Shown in pieces: positions 25,455 to 34,501 of a stretch of 64,000 nucleotides of DNA. The number at the start of each line of letters is the position of its first letter. The first letter of the stretch is position 1. The notes below the pieces were generated by a model. It was not told the origin of the DNA, ran no database searches, and was given only the letters and a program-made list of their open reading frames with translations. The stretch is from contig CAVYWD010000002.1 in the NCBI GenBank assembly GCA_963772225.1, forward strand, positions 2,170,001 to 2,234,000, written 5' to 3'. The translations under genes and the position numbers were made by a program. The DNA is from CAVYWD01 sp963772225 (lineage in GTDB: Bacteria > Myxococcota > Myxococcia > Myxococcales > UBA5297).

Positions 25455-26150
25455 ATGGCGCGCATTCTTGTCATCGAAGACGAGCAAGACCTGCAACGGG
25501 TGCTGGAGTTCAACCTGGCGCAGGCCGGCCACCAGGTCGCAGTGGTGGGCCAGGGCCAAGACGGCCTCAAGGTCGCCAAGGAGAAGCCGCCCGACCTCGT
25601 CTTGCTCGACCTCATGCTCCCGGACATCTCGGGCACCGAGGTGTGCAAGGGCCTCAAGTCCGACCCGAAGACGCGCGGCGTTCCGGTGATGATGCTCACC
25701 GCCAAGGGCGAGGAGATCGACCGGGTGCTCGGCTTCGAGCTCGGCGCCGAGGACTACGTCGTCAAGCCGTTCAGCGTGCGCGAGCTTCTCCTGCGGATCG
25801 GCGTGGTGCTCAAGCGCAAGGCCCCTGCGGACGCAGCCCAGGGCGCCGAGGTGGCCTTCGGCTGCCTGCGCTTCCACCCCGAGGCGCACCGGACCTTCGT
25901 GGACGGCGCCGAGGTCGAGCTCACCGCCCTCGAGTTCCGGCTCCTCACGGTGCTCTACGCGCGCCGCAATCGGGTGCAGTCGCGCGCGGTCCTGCTCGAT
26001 GACGTCTGGGGGATCACCGCCGACGTCACCACTCGCACCGTCGACACCCACGTCAAGCGCCTGCGCGAGAAGCTGGGCAAGGCGGGCGTCTACATCGAGA
26101 CCGTCCGCGGCGTCGGCTACCGCTTCGCCGAGGTCCCGGAGCAGCCCTGA
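25455..26150 (+). CDS. OmpR/PhoB-type response regulator
   Basis: 231 residues. The receiver domain (1-120) has the acidic pocket IEDE (8-10), phospho-acceptor D52 (LLDLMLPD), the conserved Thr/Ala switch (MMLTAKG) and Lys in VKPF. The winged-helix DNA-binding domain (130-230) has the OmpR pattern VELTALEFRLL, TTRTVDTHVKRLREKLG and GVGYRF. ATG 25455 was chosen because it starts the receiver fold; longer starts add unrelated sequence. No histidine kinase gene is next to it, so it is an orphan regulator. One copy of the dispersed repeat begins right after its stop. Confidence 0.9.
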   Translation: MARILVIEDEQDLQRVLEFNLAQAGHQVAVVGQGQDGLKVAKEKPPDLVLLDLMLPDISGTEVCKGLKSDPKTRGVPVMMLTAKGEEIDRVLGFELGAEDYVVKPFSVRELLLRIGVVLKRKAPADAAQGAEVAFGCLRFHPEAHRTFVDGAEVELTALEFRLLTVLYARRNRVQSRAVLLDDVWGITADVTTRTVDTHVKRLREKLGKAGVYIETVRGVGYRFAEVPEQP

Positions 26151-26151
26151 C

Positions 26152-26236
26152 GAGGACTGCGCCTCAGACCGACGAGGCATGTTGGTTCTGCGTGGAACCG
26201 GCTCGGCGAAAGGCTGGACTCGAATGCAGGGAGTGC
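26152..26236 (+). repeat. Dispersed intergenic repeat, copy 1 (internally deleted)
   Basis: The copy contains CCTCAGACCGACGAGGCATG and, after a ~55-bp deletion relative to the other copies, TTCTGCGTGGAACCGGCTCGG and CTCGAATGCA. It begins right after the response regulator stop. The other copies are at 48560-48708 and 63092-63243. Confidence 0.8.
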
Positions 26237-26421
26237 TCGGCCGCTCCCGCAGCAGGCCTGGGGCGAGGCGAACGACCGCACCGGTTGGGGGGCCTCAAGG
26301 ACCCCGCTGGGCGCTGGCCCGGAAGGCGGTTGACGCTGATCGACCCCCCGCCTAAGCTTCCGGCCCTCCACGGCTGGAGCCCCGGCGGCCAAGGCCACGG
26401 GCCCACAATGGAATTCTCCCC

Positions 26422-27321
26422 TTGAATCTCGCGCGCACACTCGCCCTCCTCTGCCTGACCCTTGCCTCCGGCTGTTCCGGCCTCATCGCGAACCTTGCGG
26501 CCGACAGCCTCTCGGGCAACGGCTCGTCGTTCTCCAGCGACGACGACCCAGAGCTCGTCAAGGAGGCGGTGCCCTTCGGGCTGAAGGTCATCGACTCGCT
26601 GCTCGAGAGCTCGCCGAACAACCCGAAGCTCCTGCTCGCGGCGGCCTCGGGGTACACGCAGTACGCCTACGGCTTCGTTCAGGACGACGCCGAGCGCCTC
26701 GAGGGCAAGGACCCCGAGGCCTCCCGCGCCCAGTTTGCGCGCGCCCGGAAGCTTTTGCGGCGCGGCTACGGCCACGGCTTCCGCGGCCTCGAAGCTCGGC
26801 ACAAGGGCTTCGGCGAGCGCTTCGCCCGCGACCGCAAGGCAGCCGTCGAGGAGCTTTCGAAGGACGACGTCCCGCTCATCTACTGGACCGCGGCGGCGCT
26901 GGGGGCGAGCATCTCCATCTCCAAGGACGACATGGCGCAGGTCGGCCGGCTCCCGGAGGTGGAGGTCCTGGCCGCGCGCGCCCTCGCGCTCGACGAGGCG
27001 TGGGGCGACGGCTCCATCCACGAGCTCTGGATCTCGCTCGACTGCCGCTCCGAGGCGATGGGCGGCAACCCGGCCCGGGCGCGCCAGCACTACGAGCGCG
27101 CGCTGCAGCTCACCCACGGAAAGAAGATAGGGCCGCACGTCACCTGGGCGGAGTCGGTGGCGGTGCCGGCCCAGGACCGCAAGCAGTTCGACGAGCTCCT
27201 CGACACGGCGCTCGCCTTCGACGCCGATGAGGAGCCGCGCTTCCGGCTCGTCAATCTCATCGCGCAGCGCCGCGCCCGCCGGCTCAAGGCCGCCGCGGGC
27301 GACCTGTTCTTGGAGGAATGA
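26422..27321 (+). CDS. TatT-type TRAP-associated TPR lipoprotein
   Basis: 299 residues from TTG 26422. The lipobox LASGC puts lipid on Cys18. The rest is an all-helical fold with repeated helix pairs, like TatT, the periplasmic TPR trimer that binds TRAP substrate-binding proteins in Treponema. The gene directly precedes a DctP-type binding protein and overlaps it by four bases (ATGA), which supports the assignment. TatT probably docks DctP and may store or hand over a hydrophobic ligand; the ligand is unknown. Confidence 0.82.
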   Translation: MNLARTLALLCLTLASGCSGLIANLAADSLSGNGSSFSSDDDPELVKEAVPFGLKVIDSLLESSPNNPKLLLAAASGYTQYAYGFVQDDAERLEGKDPEASRAQFARARKLLRRGYGHGFRGLEARHKGFGERFARDRKAAVEELSKDDVPLIYWTAAALGASISISKDDMAQVGRLPEVEVLAARALALDEAWGDGSIHELWISLDCRSEAMGGNPARARQHYERALQLTHGKKIGPHVTWAESVAVPAQDRKQFDELLDTALAFDADEEPRFRLVNLIAQRRARRLKAAAGDLFLEE

Positions 27322-28334
27322 CCACCATGCGCCGCCTCACATCCATCCTTTTCGCCCTGCTCCTGGCGCTCCCGTCCCTCGCCCGCGCCCAGACCGTGGT
27401 CGTCAAGCTGGGCACGCTCGCACCCGACGGCTCCTCCTGGCACAAGCTGCTCAAGGAGATGGGCGAGAAGTGGTCGGAGGCCTCCGGCGGCAAGGTCAAG
27501 CTCAAGGTCTTCCCGGGAGGCGTCGCCGGCAACGAGAGCGACATGGTCCGCAAGATGCTCGTCGGCAGCCTGGACGCGGCGTCGCTGACGGTGGTGGGCC
27601 TGCACGACATCGAGACGAGCCCCCAGGCCATCGCCTCGCCGGGCCTCATCGGCGACGACGCGGAGTGGGCCTACGTCTTCGAGCGCATGGCGCCGGTTTG
27701 GGAGAAGCGGCTCGGCGACAAGGGCTTCGTCGCCCTGCATTGGGCCGACACCGGCTGGGTCCACATGTTCTTCAAGAAGAACGTGAAGAGCCCGGCGGAG
27801 ATGAAGGGCCTCAAGGTCTTCGCCTGGGCGGGCGACCCCGCCTCGGTGAAGGCCTGGGAGCTCGCGGGCTTTCAGCCGGTGGTCATCAGCTCCACGGACA
27901 TCATCACCTCGCTTTCCACCGGGATGATCGACGGCCTGGGCATGGTCCCGGTCATGGTCTTCACCGCCCGCTTCTTCGAGCAGGCGCGGTACATGACCGA
28001 GGCCTCGTGGGGCCATTTGCCGGGCGGCACCATTGTGAAGAAGTCCACCTGGGAAAAGATCCCCGCGGACGTTCGGCCGAAGCTTCTGGAGATCGCCCAG
28101 GAGTACGGCAAGCGGGTGAACTCGGAAGTGATGAAGATGCAGGACGACGCGCTCGCCCAGATGAAGAAAGCGGGCCTGCAGGTCATCCCCTTCAGCGACG
28201 CCGACAAGAAGGCATGGACGGAGATGGCCGAGCGCACTTGGCCCGCCCTGCGCGGCGGCATGACCACGCCGGAGTCCTTCGACGAGGTCAAGAAGCTTCG
28301 CGACGAGTACCGGGCCTCGAAGGGCAAGAAGTGA
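27318..28334 (+). CDS. dctP: TRAP transporter substrate-binding protein (DctP type)
   Basis: 338 residues with a signal peptide ending ARAQ (about residue 25). The mature protein shows the DctP pattern: VVKLGTLAPDGSSWH at the start, a central GLKVFAWAGDP stretch where the conserved Arg of classical DctP is expected but not evident, and STDIITSLSTGMIDGLG. It binds the solute in the periplasm and delivers it to DctQM. The atypical binding-site region suggests a ligand other than a simple C4-dicarboxylate; this is inference. Its stop overlaps the GTG of the permease gene. Confidence 0.88.
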   Translation: MTTMRRLTSILFALLLALPSLARAQTVVVKLGTLAPDGSSWHKLLKEMGEKWSEASGGKVKLKVFPGGVAGNESDMVRKMLVGSLDAASLTVVGLHDIETSPQAIASPGLIGDDAEWAYVFERMAPVWEKRLGDKGFVALHWADTGWVHMFFKKNVKSPAEMKGLKVFAWAGDPASVKAWELAGFQPVVISSTDIITSLSTGMIDGLGMVPVMVFTARFFEQARYMTEASWGHLPGGTIVKKSTWEKIPADVRPKLLEIAQEYGKRVNSEVMKMQDDALAQMKKAGLQVIPFSDADKKAWTEMAERTWPALRGGMTTPESFDEVKKLRDEYRASKGKK

Positions 28335-30337
28335 GCGGCGAGCCGGCCAGTCGCGCCATCCCCGCTGCTCCCTCTGTGCCCGACGGCGCCGCCTCGGGCG
28401 CGAGCCCCGCTTCGCCGCCGCCGCCGCCGCTGCCGCTCTACGAGCGCGTGGTCGGCGCGTTCGAGAAGTGGTCGGTGGTGGTCATATTGATGCTGATGAC
28501 GCTCTTGCCGGCCGCCGAGGCGGTCGTGCGGCGCGTCCTGCACGACTCCATCCCCGGCGCGGTGCTCTACACCCAGCACCTCACGCTGTGGGTCGGCTTC
28601 CTGGGCGCCCTCATCGCGTCGGGAAGCGGCCAGCACTTGTCGCTCGCGACCGGCGAGATGATCCCCAAAGGCCGCCTGCGGGACCTCTCTCGCATCTACG
28701 TCGGGGCCGTCGCCGGCGGCGTCTGCGCGCTGCTCGCGTATGCCTCGGTGCGGCAGGTCCAAGATGTCTCCTCGGCGGCCGCGCGGCTGCCCGCGCTCCT
28801 CCCCGAGCTCATCCGCAATCACCTGCCGACGCACGGGGGCGCCTTCGTCGAGTTCCTGCGCCTCGGGCCCGTGCAGTGGTGGAGCGAGCTGATCATGCCC
28901 GCGACGCTGGGGCTGATGGCGCTGCGCTTCGTCTACCGCGCCTCGGAGCGCTGGCGGGGGCGGCTGGCCACTGCGGCGCTCGTCGGGGCCATCTGCGCTC
29001 TGGGCTTCGCCTCCGGCCACGCCGAGCGGCTCGTCTTGCCGGGCGCGGTCGCCATCGGCTTCGGCGTGCTCCTGGGGGCCCCGGTCTTCGTGGCCATGGC
29101 GGGCCTCGCCATGCTGCTCTTCTTCGCCGAGGGCACGCCCATCGCCTCGGTGCCGGACACGACGTTCCGGCTGGTCGCCTCGGCCTCGCTGCCGGCCATC
29201 CCGCTCCTCACCGCGGCCGGCTACATCCTCGCCGAGGGCGGCGCGTCCAAGCGCTTGCTGCGGCTGGCGCGGGCGCTCATCGGCTGGGCGCCGGGCGGCC
29301 TGGCGGTGATGATCTGCGTGGTGCTGGCCGGCTTCACGACCTTCACCGGTGGCTCCGGCGTCACCATCCTCGCGCTGGGCGGGCTCGTGCTGCCCATGCT
29401 CGTCTCCGAGAAATACCCGGAGGGCTTCAGCCTGGGGCTGGTGAGCAGCTCGGGCTCCTTGGGCCTCCTGTTCCCGCCGAGCCTGCCTGTCATCCTCTAC
29501 GCGGTGGTCGCCAAGGCGAGCGTTCAGGAGCTCTACATCGCGGGCTTCGTGCCCGGCCTCATCCTGGTCGTCGCGGTGGCCGTCTACGGGATGGTCGTCG
29601 GCGTGCGCACCAAAGCCCCGCGCCAGAAGTTCGACCCCAAGGAGGCCCTGGTCGCTTTCTGGGAGGCGAAGTGGGAGCTCGCCATCCCGGCCATCGTGCT
29701 CATCGCCATCTTCACCAGCTTCGCGACCATGGTCGAGGCGGCGGCGCTCTCGGTGGTCGCGGCCATCGTGAGCCAGAGCTTCATCTTCAAGGACCTGCAC
29801 TGGCGGCGCGAGCTGCCCGGCGTGCTCGCCCACAGTGCGACGCTGGTCGGCGCCGTGCTCATCCTGCTCGGCGTGGCGATGAGCCTGACCGACTACCTGG
29901 TCCTCGCGGAGATCCCCGCGGCGGTCCTCGAGTGGACGCGGACGCACATCCAGTCGCCGATGGTGTTCCTGCTCGCGCTCAACGCCGCGCTGCTCGTGCT
30001 GGGCAGCGTCCTCGAAATCTACTCGGCCATCATCGTGCTCGCGCCGCTGCTCGCGCCCATGGCGGGCGCCTACGGGATAGACCCTTTGCACATGGGGATC
30101 ATCTTCCTCGCGAACCTGGAGCTCGGGTTCCTCTTCCCGCCGATGGGCCTGAACCTCATCCTGTCTTCGAACCGCTTCAACCAGCCGCTCACGCGCCTTT
30201 ACAAGGTGGCGGCGCCATTCCTCGCCATCATGGCGGCGGGCGTCTTGCTCATCACCTACGTGCCCCAGCTGACGACCGGCGTCCTGCACTGGGTGCGCCC
30301 CAAGCCCGCGGCCGCGCAGGTCGAGCCGGGCGAATAG
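28331..30337 (+). CDS. dctM: TRAP transporter fused permease (DctQ-DctM)
   Basis: 668 residues from GTG 28331, which overlaps the dctP stop (GTGA). After a ~35-residue Ala/Pro-rich cytoplasmic start come four membrane segments of the DctQ small subunit (about 40-215, TQHLTLWVGFLGALIASG). The DctM large subunit (about 220-655) follows with its signature GLVSSSGSLGLLFPPSLPVI and the second half-repeat ending FPPMGLNLI. DctQM fusions are known, and the gene order TatT-DctP-DctQM matches the Treponema tatT operon. It drives sodium- or proton-coupled uptake across the inner membrane. Confidence 0.92.
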   Translation: MSGEPASRAIPAAPSVPDGAASGASPASPPPPPLPLYERVVGAFEKWSVVVILMLMTLLPAAEAVVRRVLHDSIPGAVLYTQHLTLWVGFLGALIASGSGQHLSLATGEMIPKGRLRDLSRIYVGAVAGGVCALLAYASVRQVQDVSSAAARLPALLPELIRNHLPTHGGAFVEFLRLGPVQWWSELIMPATLGLMALRFVYRASERWRGRLATAALVGAICALGFASGHAERLVLPGAVAIGFGVLLGAPVFVAMAGLAMLLFFAEGTPIASVPDTTFRLVASASLPAIPLLTAAGYILAEGGASKRLLRLARALIGWAPGGLAVMICVVLAGFTTFTGGSGVTILALGGLVLPMLVSEKYPEGFSLGLVSSSGSLGLLFPPSLPVILYAVVAKASVQELYIAGFVPGLILVVAVAVYGMVVGVRTKAPRQKFDPKEALVAFWEAKWELAIPAIVLIAIFTSFATMVEAAALSVVAAIVSQSFIFKDLHWRRELPGVLAHSATLVGAVLILLGVAMSLTDYLVLAEIPAAVLEWTRTHIQSPMVFLLALNAALLVLGSVLEIYSAIIVLAPLLAPMAGAYGIDPLHMGIIFLANLELGFLFPPMGLNLILSSNRFNQPLTRLYKVAAPFLAIMAAGVLLITYVPQLTTGVLHWVRPKPAAAQVEPGE

Positions 30338-30368
30338 CGGGGCCATCGCCGGACGCAGGGGAGCTCGC

Positions 30369-31160
30369 ATGCCCAGCGGATCTCAAGCAGCGCGACGGCC
30401 CCGTCGAGCCTCCGGCTCCTCGGAGCTGCGGGGCCCTTCCAAGGCCCGCGTAGAAACCCTCCTCGCCGAGCTCCGGTCCATGGGCAGCGAGCGGGACCGG
30501 GCCGGCAAGGCCCGCTACGGCATCAACGTCGAGAACGCCTTTGGCGTCTCGGTCTTCGAGCTGCGCAAAGTCGCCAAGCGGATAGGCGTGGACCACGCGC
30601 TGGCCCAGGCGCTTTGGGCCACCGGCAACCACGAGGCGCGCCTGCTCGCCTGCTTCATCGACGACCCCGCTCGCCTCAGCGCCGAGCAGATGGAGTCCTG
30701 GGCCAAAGACTTCGACTCCTGGGACATTTGCGACCAGGCGACGACGAGCCTCTTCGACCTATCGCCGCTCGCGTGGCCCAAGGCGAAGGAGTGGGCCGGG
30801 CGCGACGGCGAATGGGTCAAGCGCGCCGGCTTTTCGACTCTGGCGGGCCTGGCGGTTCACGACAAGGCGGCGGCGGACCGCGATTTCGAGAGATTGTTTC
30901 CTCTGATCGAGCTCGGCGCATTCGACGAGCGCAATTTCGTCAAGAAGGCCGTCAACTGGGCCTTGCGAAACATCGGCAAGCGGAACCGGGCCTTGAATTC
31001 CGCCGCGCTCGCGTGCGCCGAGCGAATTCGCATGGAGGCCGATCGGCGCGCGGGCGGGCCGCGCGGCGGCGATCCCAAGGCGCGCGCCGCCCGCTGGGTC
31101 GCCGCCGACGCCGTGCGCGAGCTCGGCTCCGAGAAAGTCCGGGCGCGCCTGAAGGCGTGA
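30369..31160 (+). CDS. AlkD-like DNA alkylation repair protein
   Basis: 263 residues. After a ~30-residue basic start the HEAT-like helical repeats of the AlkD/AlkC family begin (VETLLAELRSMGSERDRAGKAR). Typical motifs are YGINVENAFGVSV, FDSWDICDQ with the catalytic-pocket Trp and Asp, and WVKRAGFSTLAGLAVHDK. AlkD excises bulky cationic alkyl bases without flipping them. It starts 32 bp after the TRAP operon and could be co-transcribed. The fold assignment is secure; the exact lesion is inferred. Confidence 0.87.
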   Translation: MPSGSQAARRPRRASGSSELRGPSKARVETLLAELRSMGSERDRAGKARYGINVENAFGVSVFELRKVAKRIGVDHALAQALWATGNHEARLLACFIDDPARLSAEQMESWAKDFDSWDICDQATTSLFDLSPLAWPKAKEWAGRDGEWVKRAGFSTLAGLAVHDKAAADRDFERLFPLIELGAFDERNFVKKAVNWALRNIGKRNRALNSAALACAERIRMEADRRAGGPRGGDPKARAARWVAADAVRELGSEKVRARLKA

Positions 31161-31640
31161 TGGCGCCCCGCGACAATCGCGACGCGGTCGCGCGATGGCA
31201 GTTCTCTCTCGCGTACGTCAGCGGCCCCATCTCCGGGCGGTGTCGACGGCTGTCCTCGTTGGAGGCGGACCGCAGGAGACGGGCCATCGCCCGCGCCGGC
31301 CAGCTTCTTCCGCAAGTAATCGAGGTCCGCGTTCGCGGCATCGAGCGCGACCGTACCCGTGTCGGGAATGACCCCGACGAGCCGAGCGTCCGAGCGATTG
31401 TCGTCGAGCTGATCAGGGGTGGGCTGCGCATTGGCGGCTGGCCGCATGGCGACGTCGCCCGGCGGTCGGCATCGCCAATCGCCCCTCGGCGCATCAGGGG
31501 GCCGATCGTGAGCGCGCCGGTCATCCTGTGCCGATGCGCAAGGGCGCGCTGCGCCTTGTCCTTGCCCCGACTCCAGGTGATTTTCTCTGGAGGGGCCGGC
31601 GATTGACTGGCCTCTCCCCCATGGTAATGTCAGCGCGCCC
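31161..31640. other. 480-bp region without a supported gene
   Basis: Open frames on both strands cross this region, but none has a convincing start, codon pattern or recognisable domain. A decayed gene is possible. It must contain the promoter of the response regulator at 31641. Confidence 0.4.
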
Positions 31641-32963
31641 ATGGCTGCCCCCAAAGTCCTCATCGTCGACGACAACCAGGAGCTTTTGAACCTCTTGGCT
31701 CGTCTGTTCAACGACGCCGGGTACCAGGTGCTTTCGGCGGGCAAGGGCAAGGCGGCGCTCGACCTGGCCCGCTCCGAGAAACCGGCGCTAGCCGTTCTCG
31801 ACATCCTCTTGCCGGACATGATGGGCTACCACCTGGCCGAAGCCATTCGGCGCGATCAGAACGTCCCGGTCATCTTCCTGACCGGCGTCTTCAAGGGCGG
31901 CAAGCACGCAGCCGAGGCGAAAGCCAAGTACGGCGCCGTGGCGTACTTCGAGAAGCCGTTCGAGGCGCACAAGCTCCTGGAGACGGCCCGGTCGCTGGTC
32001 ACGCCCGAGCCCCCCACCGGCCCCAAGACTGCCGACTCCACCTTCGAGGTCGAGCTCGACATCGACGTCGAAGAGGAGCGCCCGCAGGAGCCCCTGGAGC
32101 TCACCGGGGTGGTGCGGATCACCGGCGGCGATAACATCTCCGCCGAGCTCAAGGGGGCCCGGCTCACCGCCTCTCCCGGCCGGCCCGGCCAGGCGGCGCT
32201 GGTCCGCCCGCCGCCGCCCAATTATCCGCAGGCCCCCGCGCCGGTCGCCGAAAGCGACCGCGGCACTCGACGAGGCGACCTCAAGGACAATTTGCCCTCG
32301 CTCATCAACGCCTTCTATCAGTCACAGGAGACCGGCGAGCTGGGCGTCCAACGCGGCAAGGTGAAGAAGGTGGTGCTCTTCGAGAAGGGCCAGCCGGTGT
32401 TTGCCCTCTCCAACCTCGTCACCGACCGCTTTGGCCAGTTCCTGGTGCGGGTCGGGAAAATCAACGAATCGCACCTCAAGCAAGCCGCCGCCACCGCCGC
32501 GGTGACCCGGCGTCGCACCGGCGAGATCCTCGTGGAGATGGGGCTGCTCAAGGAGACCGAGCGGCTCTACTACGTCGGCCAGCAGGTCAAGAGCATCATC
32601 TACTCGCTCTTCGGCTGGGAAGAGGGCGTCTACGAGCTCGCCTTCAAGCGGACGGCCCAGAGCGAGTCCATCAAGCTCGACCTGCACCCGGCGAACCTCA
32701 TCGTCCGCGGCATCAAGAAGCTCTACAAGCCCGAGCGCCTGCGCCGCCTGCTCGCGCCCGAGGACCGCGTCCTCCCCTCGCTGCAGCCGGCGTATGCGCT
32801 GAGCGAGATCGAGCTCGAGAAATGGGAGGCGGAGCTCTTGCCCAAAGCGGACGGAAGCCGAACCGTGGCCGAGCTGGTGGCCCTCGCGAACCGGCCGGAG
32901 CACGTCGTGCACGGCTTCCTCTACAGCCTCGTCGCGCTCTCGGTGCTCGAGCGGCGCGCGTAA
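31641..32963 (+). CDS. Response regulator with C-terminal PATAN/DUF4388 domain
   Basis: 440 residues. The receiver domain (1-118) has D10/D11, phospho-acceptor D54 (VLDILLPD) and the Lys in FEKPFEA. A 90-residue acidic, proline-rich linker follows. The DUF4388 (PATAN) region (about 210-300) starts LKDNLPSLINAFYQSQETGEL, and further helical modules end at 440 (GRTVAELV-like SRTVAELVALANR). PATAN proteins are common in Myxococcota and cyanobacteria and are tied to surface motility and signalling. There is no DNA-binding domain, so output is probably through protein contacts. No kinase gene is adjacent. Confidence 0.85.
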   Translation: MAAPKVLIVDDNQELLNLLARLFNDAGYQVLSAGKGKAALDLARSEKPALAVLDILLPDMMGYHLAEAIRRDQNVPVIFLTGVFKGGKHAAEAKAKYGAVAYFEKPFEAHKLLETARSLVTPEPPTGPKTADSTFEVELDIDVEEERPQEPLELTGVVRITGGDNISAELKGARLTASPGRPGQAALVRPPPPNYPQAPAPVAESDRGTRRGDLKDNLPSLINAFYQSQETGELGVQRGKVKKVVLFEKGQPVFALSNLVTDRFGQFLVRVGKINESHLKQAAATAAVTRRRTGEILVEMGLLKETERLYYVGQQVKSIIYSLFGWEEGVYELAFKRTAQSESIKLDLHPANLIVRGIKKLYKPERLRRLLAPEDRVLPSLQPAYALSEIELEKWEAELLPKADGSRTVAELVALANRPEHVVHGFLYSLVALSVLERRA

Positions 32964-33100
32964 CCTCCCCCCGTTTCTCGGCCACCGCTTCGACCGGGAA
33001 CGGGCTCCGCCTCCGCCGCGCTCACCCCGGTTGCGCCTAGAAACGGGGCTCCCGTCCGGCGCATCGAACCGCAAGCCCGTTCTCTCTTGGGGATGCGCCG

Positions 33101-34066
33101 ATGGCCGGGAGACTCTTTCGCCGCGTGGCTTGGGGGACCTTGGCGTTCGTCTTGGGCGTCATCGCCTGGGGCGCCTACGTCCGCGCGACGGGCTCGGGGG
33201 CGGGCTGCGGGCAACACTGGCCCACCTGCCAAGGCGACGTCGTCCCGCGCTCGCCGTCCGCGCAGACGCTCATCGAGTACACGCATCGGCTGACGAGCGG
33301 CTTGTCCTTGCTGGCGGTCGTGGGGCTCTGGCTCCTGTCGCGCCGAGTCGCGCTGAGGGGAAGCCCCGCGAGGCGAGCCGCGAGCTTCTCGCTGGGCTTC
33401 ATGGTCGCCGAGGCGCTTCTCGGCGCGGGACTGGTGCTCTTCAAGCTGGTCGCCCACGACGCCTCCGCGGCGCGCGCGCTGGCGATGTCGGTGCACCTCG
33501 TGAACACCTTCATGCTCCTCGGGAGCCTTGCGCTCACCGCGCACTTCGCCTCGGGCGGCGCTGCCATCTCTTTGCGCAGCCAGGGAGCGACCGGGGCGCT
33601 CGTCGTCACTGGCGCCGCGGCGCTCTGCCTGCTCGGGGTGAGCGGCGCGGTGACGGCGTTGGGCGACACGCTGTTCCCGGCGGCGAGCCTCCGCGAGGGG
33701 CTCGCGCAGGACCTGTCCCCCGGCGCGCATGCCTTCGTGCGGCTGCGCGCGCTCCACCCGATCCTCGCGACCGTGGTCGGCGCGTGTCTCGCGGCCGGCT
33801 CCGCCGCGATAGCTCGCCGTCGGCCCCTGCCCGAAGTGCGGGCGAGAGCGTTGGCGGCAGGCGCGCTGTTCGGCCTCCAGATCGCCTTCGGCGCGATCAA
33901 CCTGTCGCTCTTGGCACCGGTCTGGATGCAGCTCGTCCACCTGGCGCTGGCGGACCTGGTCTGGATCTCCTTCGTCCTCTTCGGCGCAACGGCCCTCCGG
34001 CGCGCTCCGAGCGGCGCGGAGGCAAAGGCCCCGGGCACGGGCGCGATGGCCCCGACGTGGACCTGA
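33101..34066 (+). CDS. ctaA: Heme A synthase (COX15/CtaA family)
   Basis: 321 residues with eight predicted membrane segments in two pseudo-repeats. Four conserved heme-ligand histidines are visible: EYTHRLTSG (H62), SVHLVN (about 131), ALHPI (about 222) and LVHLALAD (about 285). Cys36 and Cys43 in the first loop match the redox pair of the B. subtilis type. It oxidises heme O to heme A in the membrane for aa3-type cytochrome oxidase. No cox genes lie in this window. It begins 137 bp after the PATAN regulator. Confidence 0.9.
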   Translation: MAGRLFRRVAWGTLAFVLGVIAWGAYVRATGSGAGCGQHWPTCQGDVVPRSPSAQTLIEYTHRLTSGLSLLAVVGLWLLSRRVALRGSPARRAASFSLGFMVAEALLGAGLVLFKLVAHDASAARALAMSVHLVNTFMLLGSLALTAHFASGGAAISLRSQGATGALVVTGAAALCLLGVSGAVTALGDTLFPAASLREGLAQDLSPGAHAFVRLRALHPILATVVGACLAAGSAAIARRRPLPEVRARALAAGALFGLQIAFGAINLSLLAPVWMQLVHLALADLVWISFVLFGATALRRAPSGAEAKAPGTGAMAPTWT

Positions 34067-34216
34067 TTCCTTTGGCGCGCGCGCCGGGTGCTCGCGTTGA
34101 CCCGCAAGTCCTCAAGGACATCCGCGCTGACCTGCGAGGCCTCGCGGCTCGAGCAGCGCGCCCAGCACGGACGGCCGAGATGCGCCCATGGGCGCTCACT
34201 CGGCGCTCGCGAGCCT

Positions 34217-34501
34217 CTACGACCCCTGCGGCGTCATGGCTCCCGGCGCCGGAGTCTCCGGGGGCGAGAGCTCGTCGCGGTCCTTCGCGCTGCGCGCCTT
34301 CCAGGCCGCCGCCGCCATGACGAGGACGTTGGCGGCGATGACCGGGGCCGCGCCAACCAGGGCGCCGTAGATCGTCCACATCAGCGCCCCGGCGATCTGC
34401 ACGCGGACGAGGGTCGCCGAGCGCTTGGCGAAGTACGACCCGACGAAGGTGGCCGTGGCGGCCCAACCCAGCGCCTCGATGGCCAGGGAGTGCTGAGCCA
34501 T
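34217..34501 (-). CDS. Small YgjV/SemiSWEET-like membrane protein
   Basis: 94 residues with three hydrophobic helices (about 5-25, 35-50, 52-68), as in single triple-helix-bundle proteins of the YgjV/PQ-loop group. AIEALGWAATATFVGSYFAK and LVRVQIAGALMWTIYGAL fit that pattern. A charged tail follows. The start ATG 34501 overlaps the stop of the HAD phosphatase gene (ATGA). Transport of a small solute is possible but not shown. Confidence 0.7.
   Translation of the reverse strand: MAQHSLAIEALGWAATATFVGSYFAKRSATLVRVQIAGALMWTIYGALVGAAPVIAANVLVMAAAAWKARSAKDRDELSPPETPAPGAMTPQGS

Noticed and set aside
31161..31640. A gene between the AlkD-like gene and the PATAN regulator
   Set aside because: Open frames exist on both strands but none has a ribosome site, conserved motif or consistent codon use.
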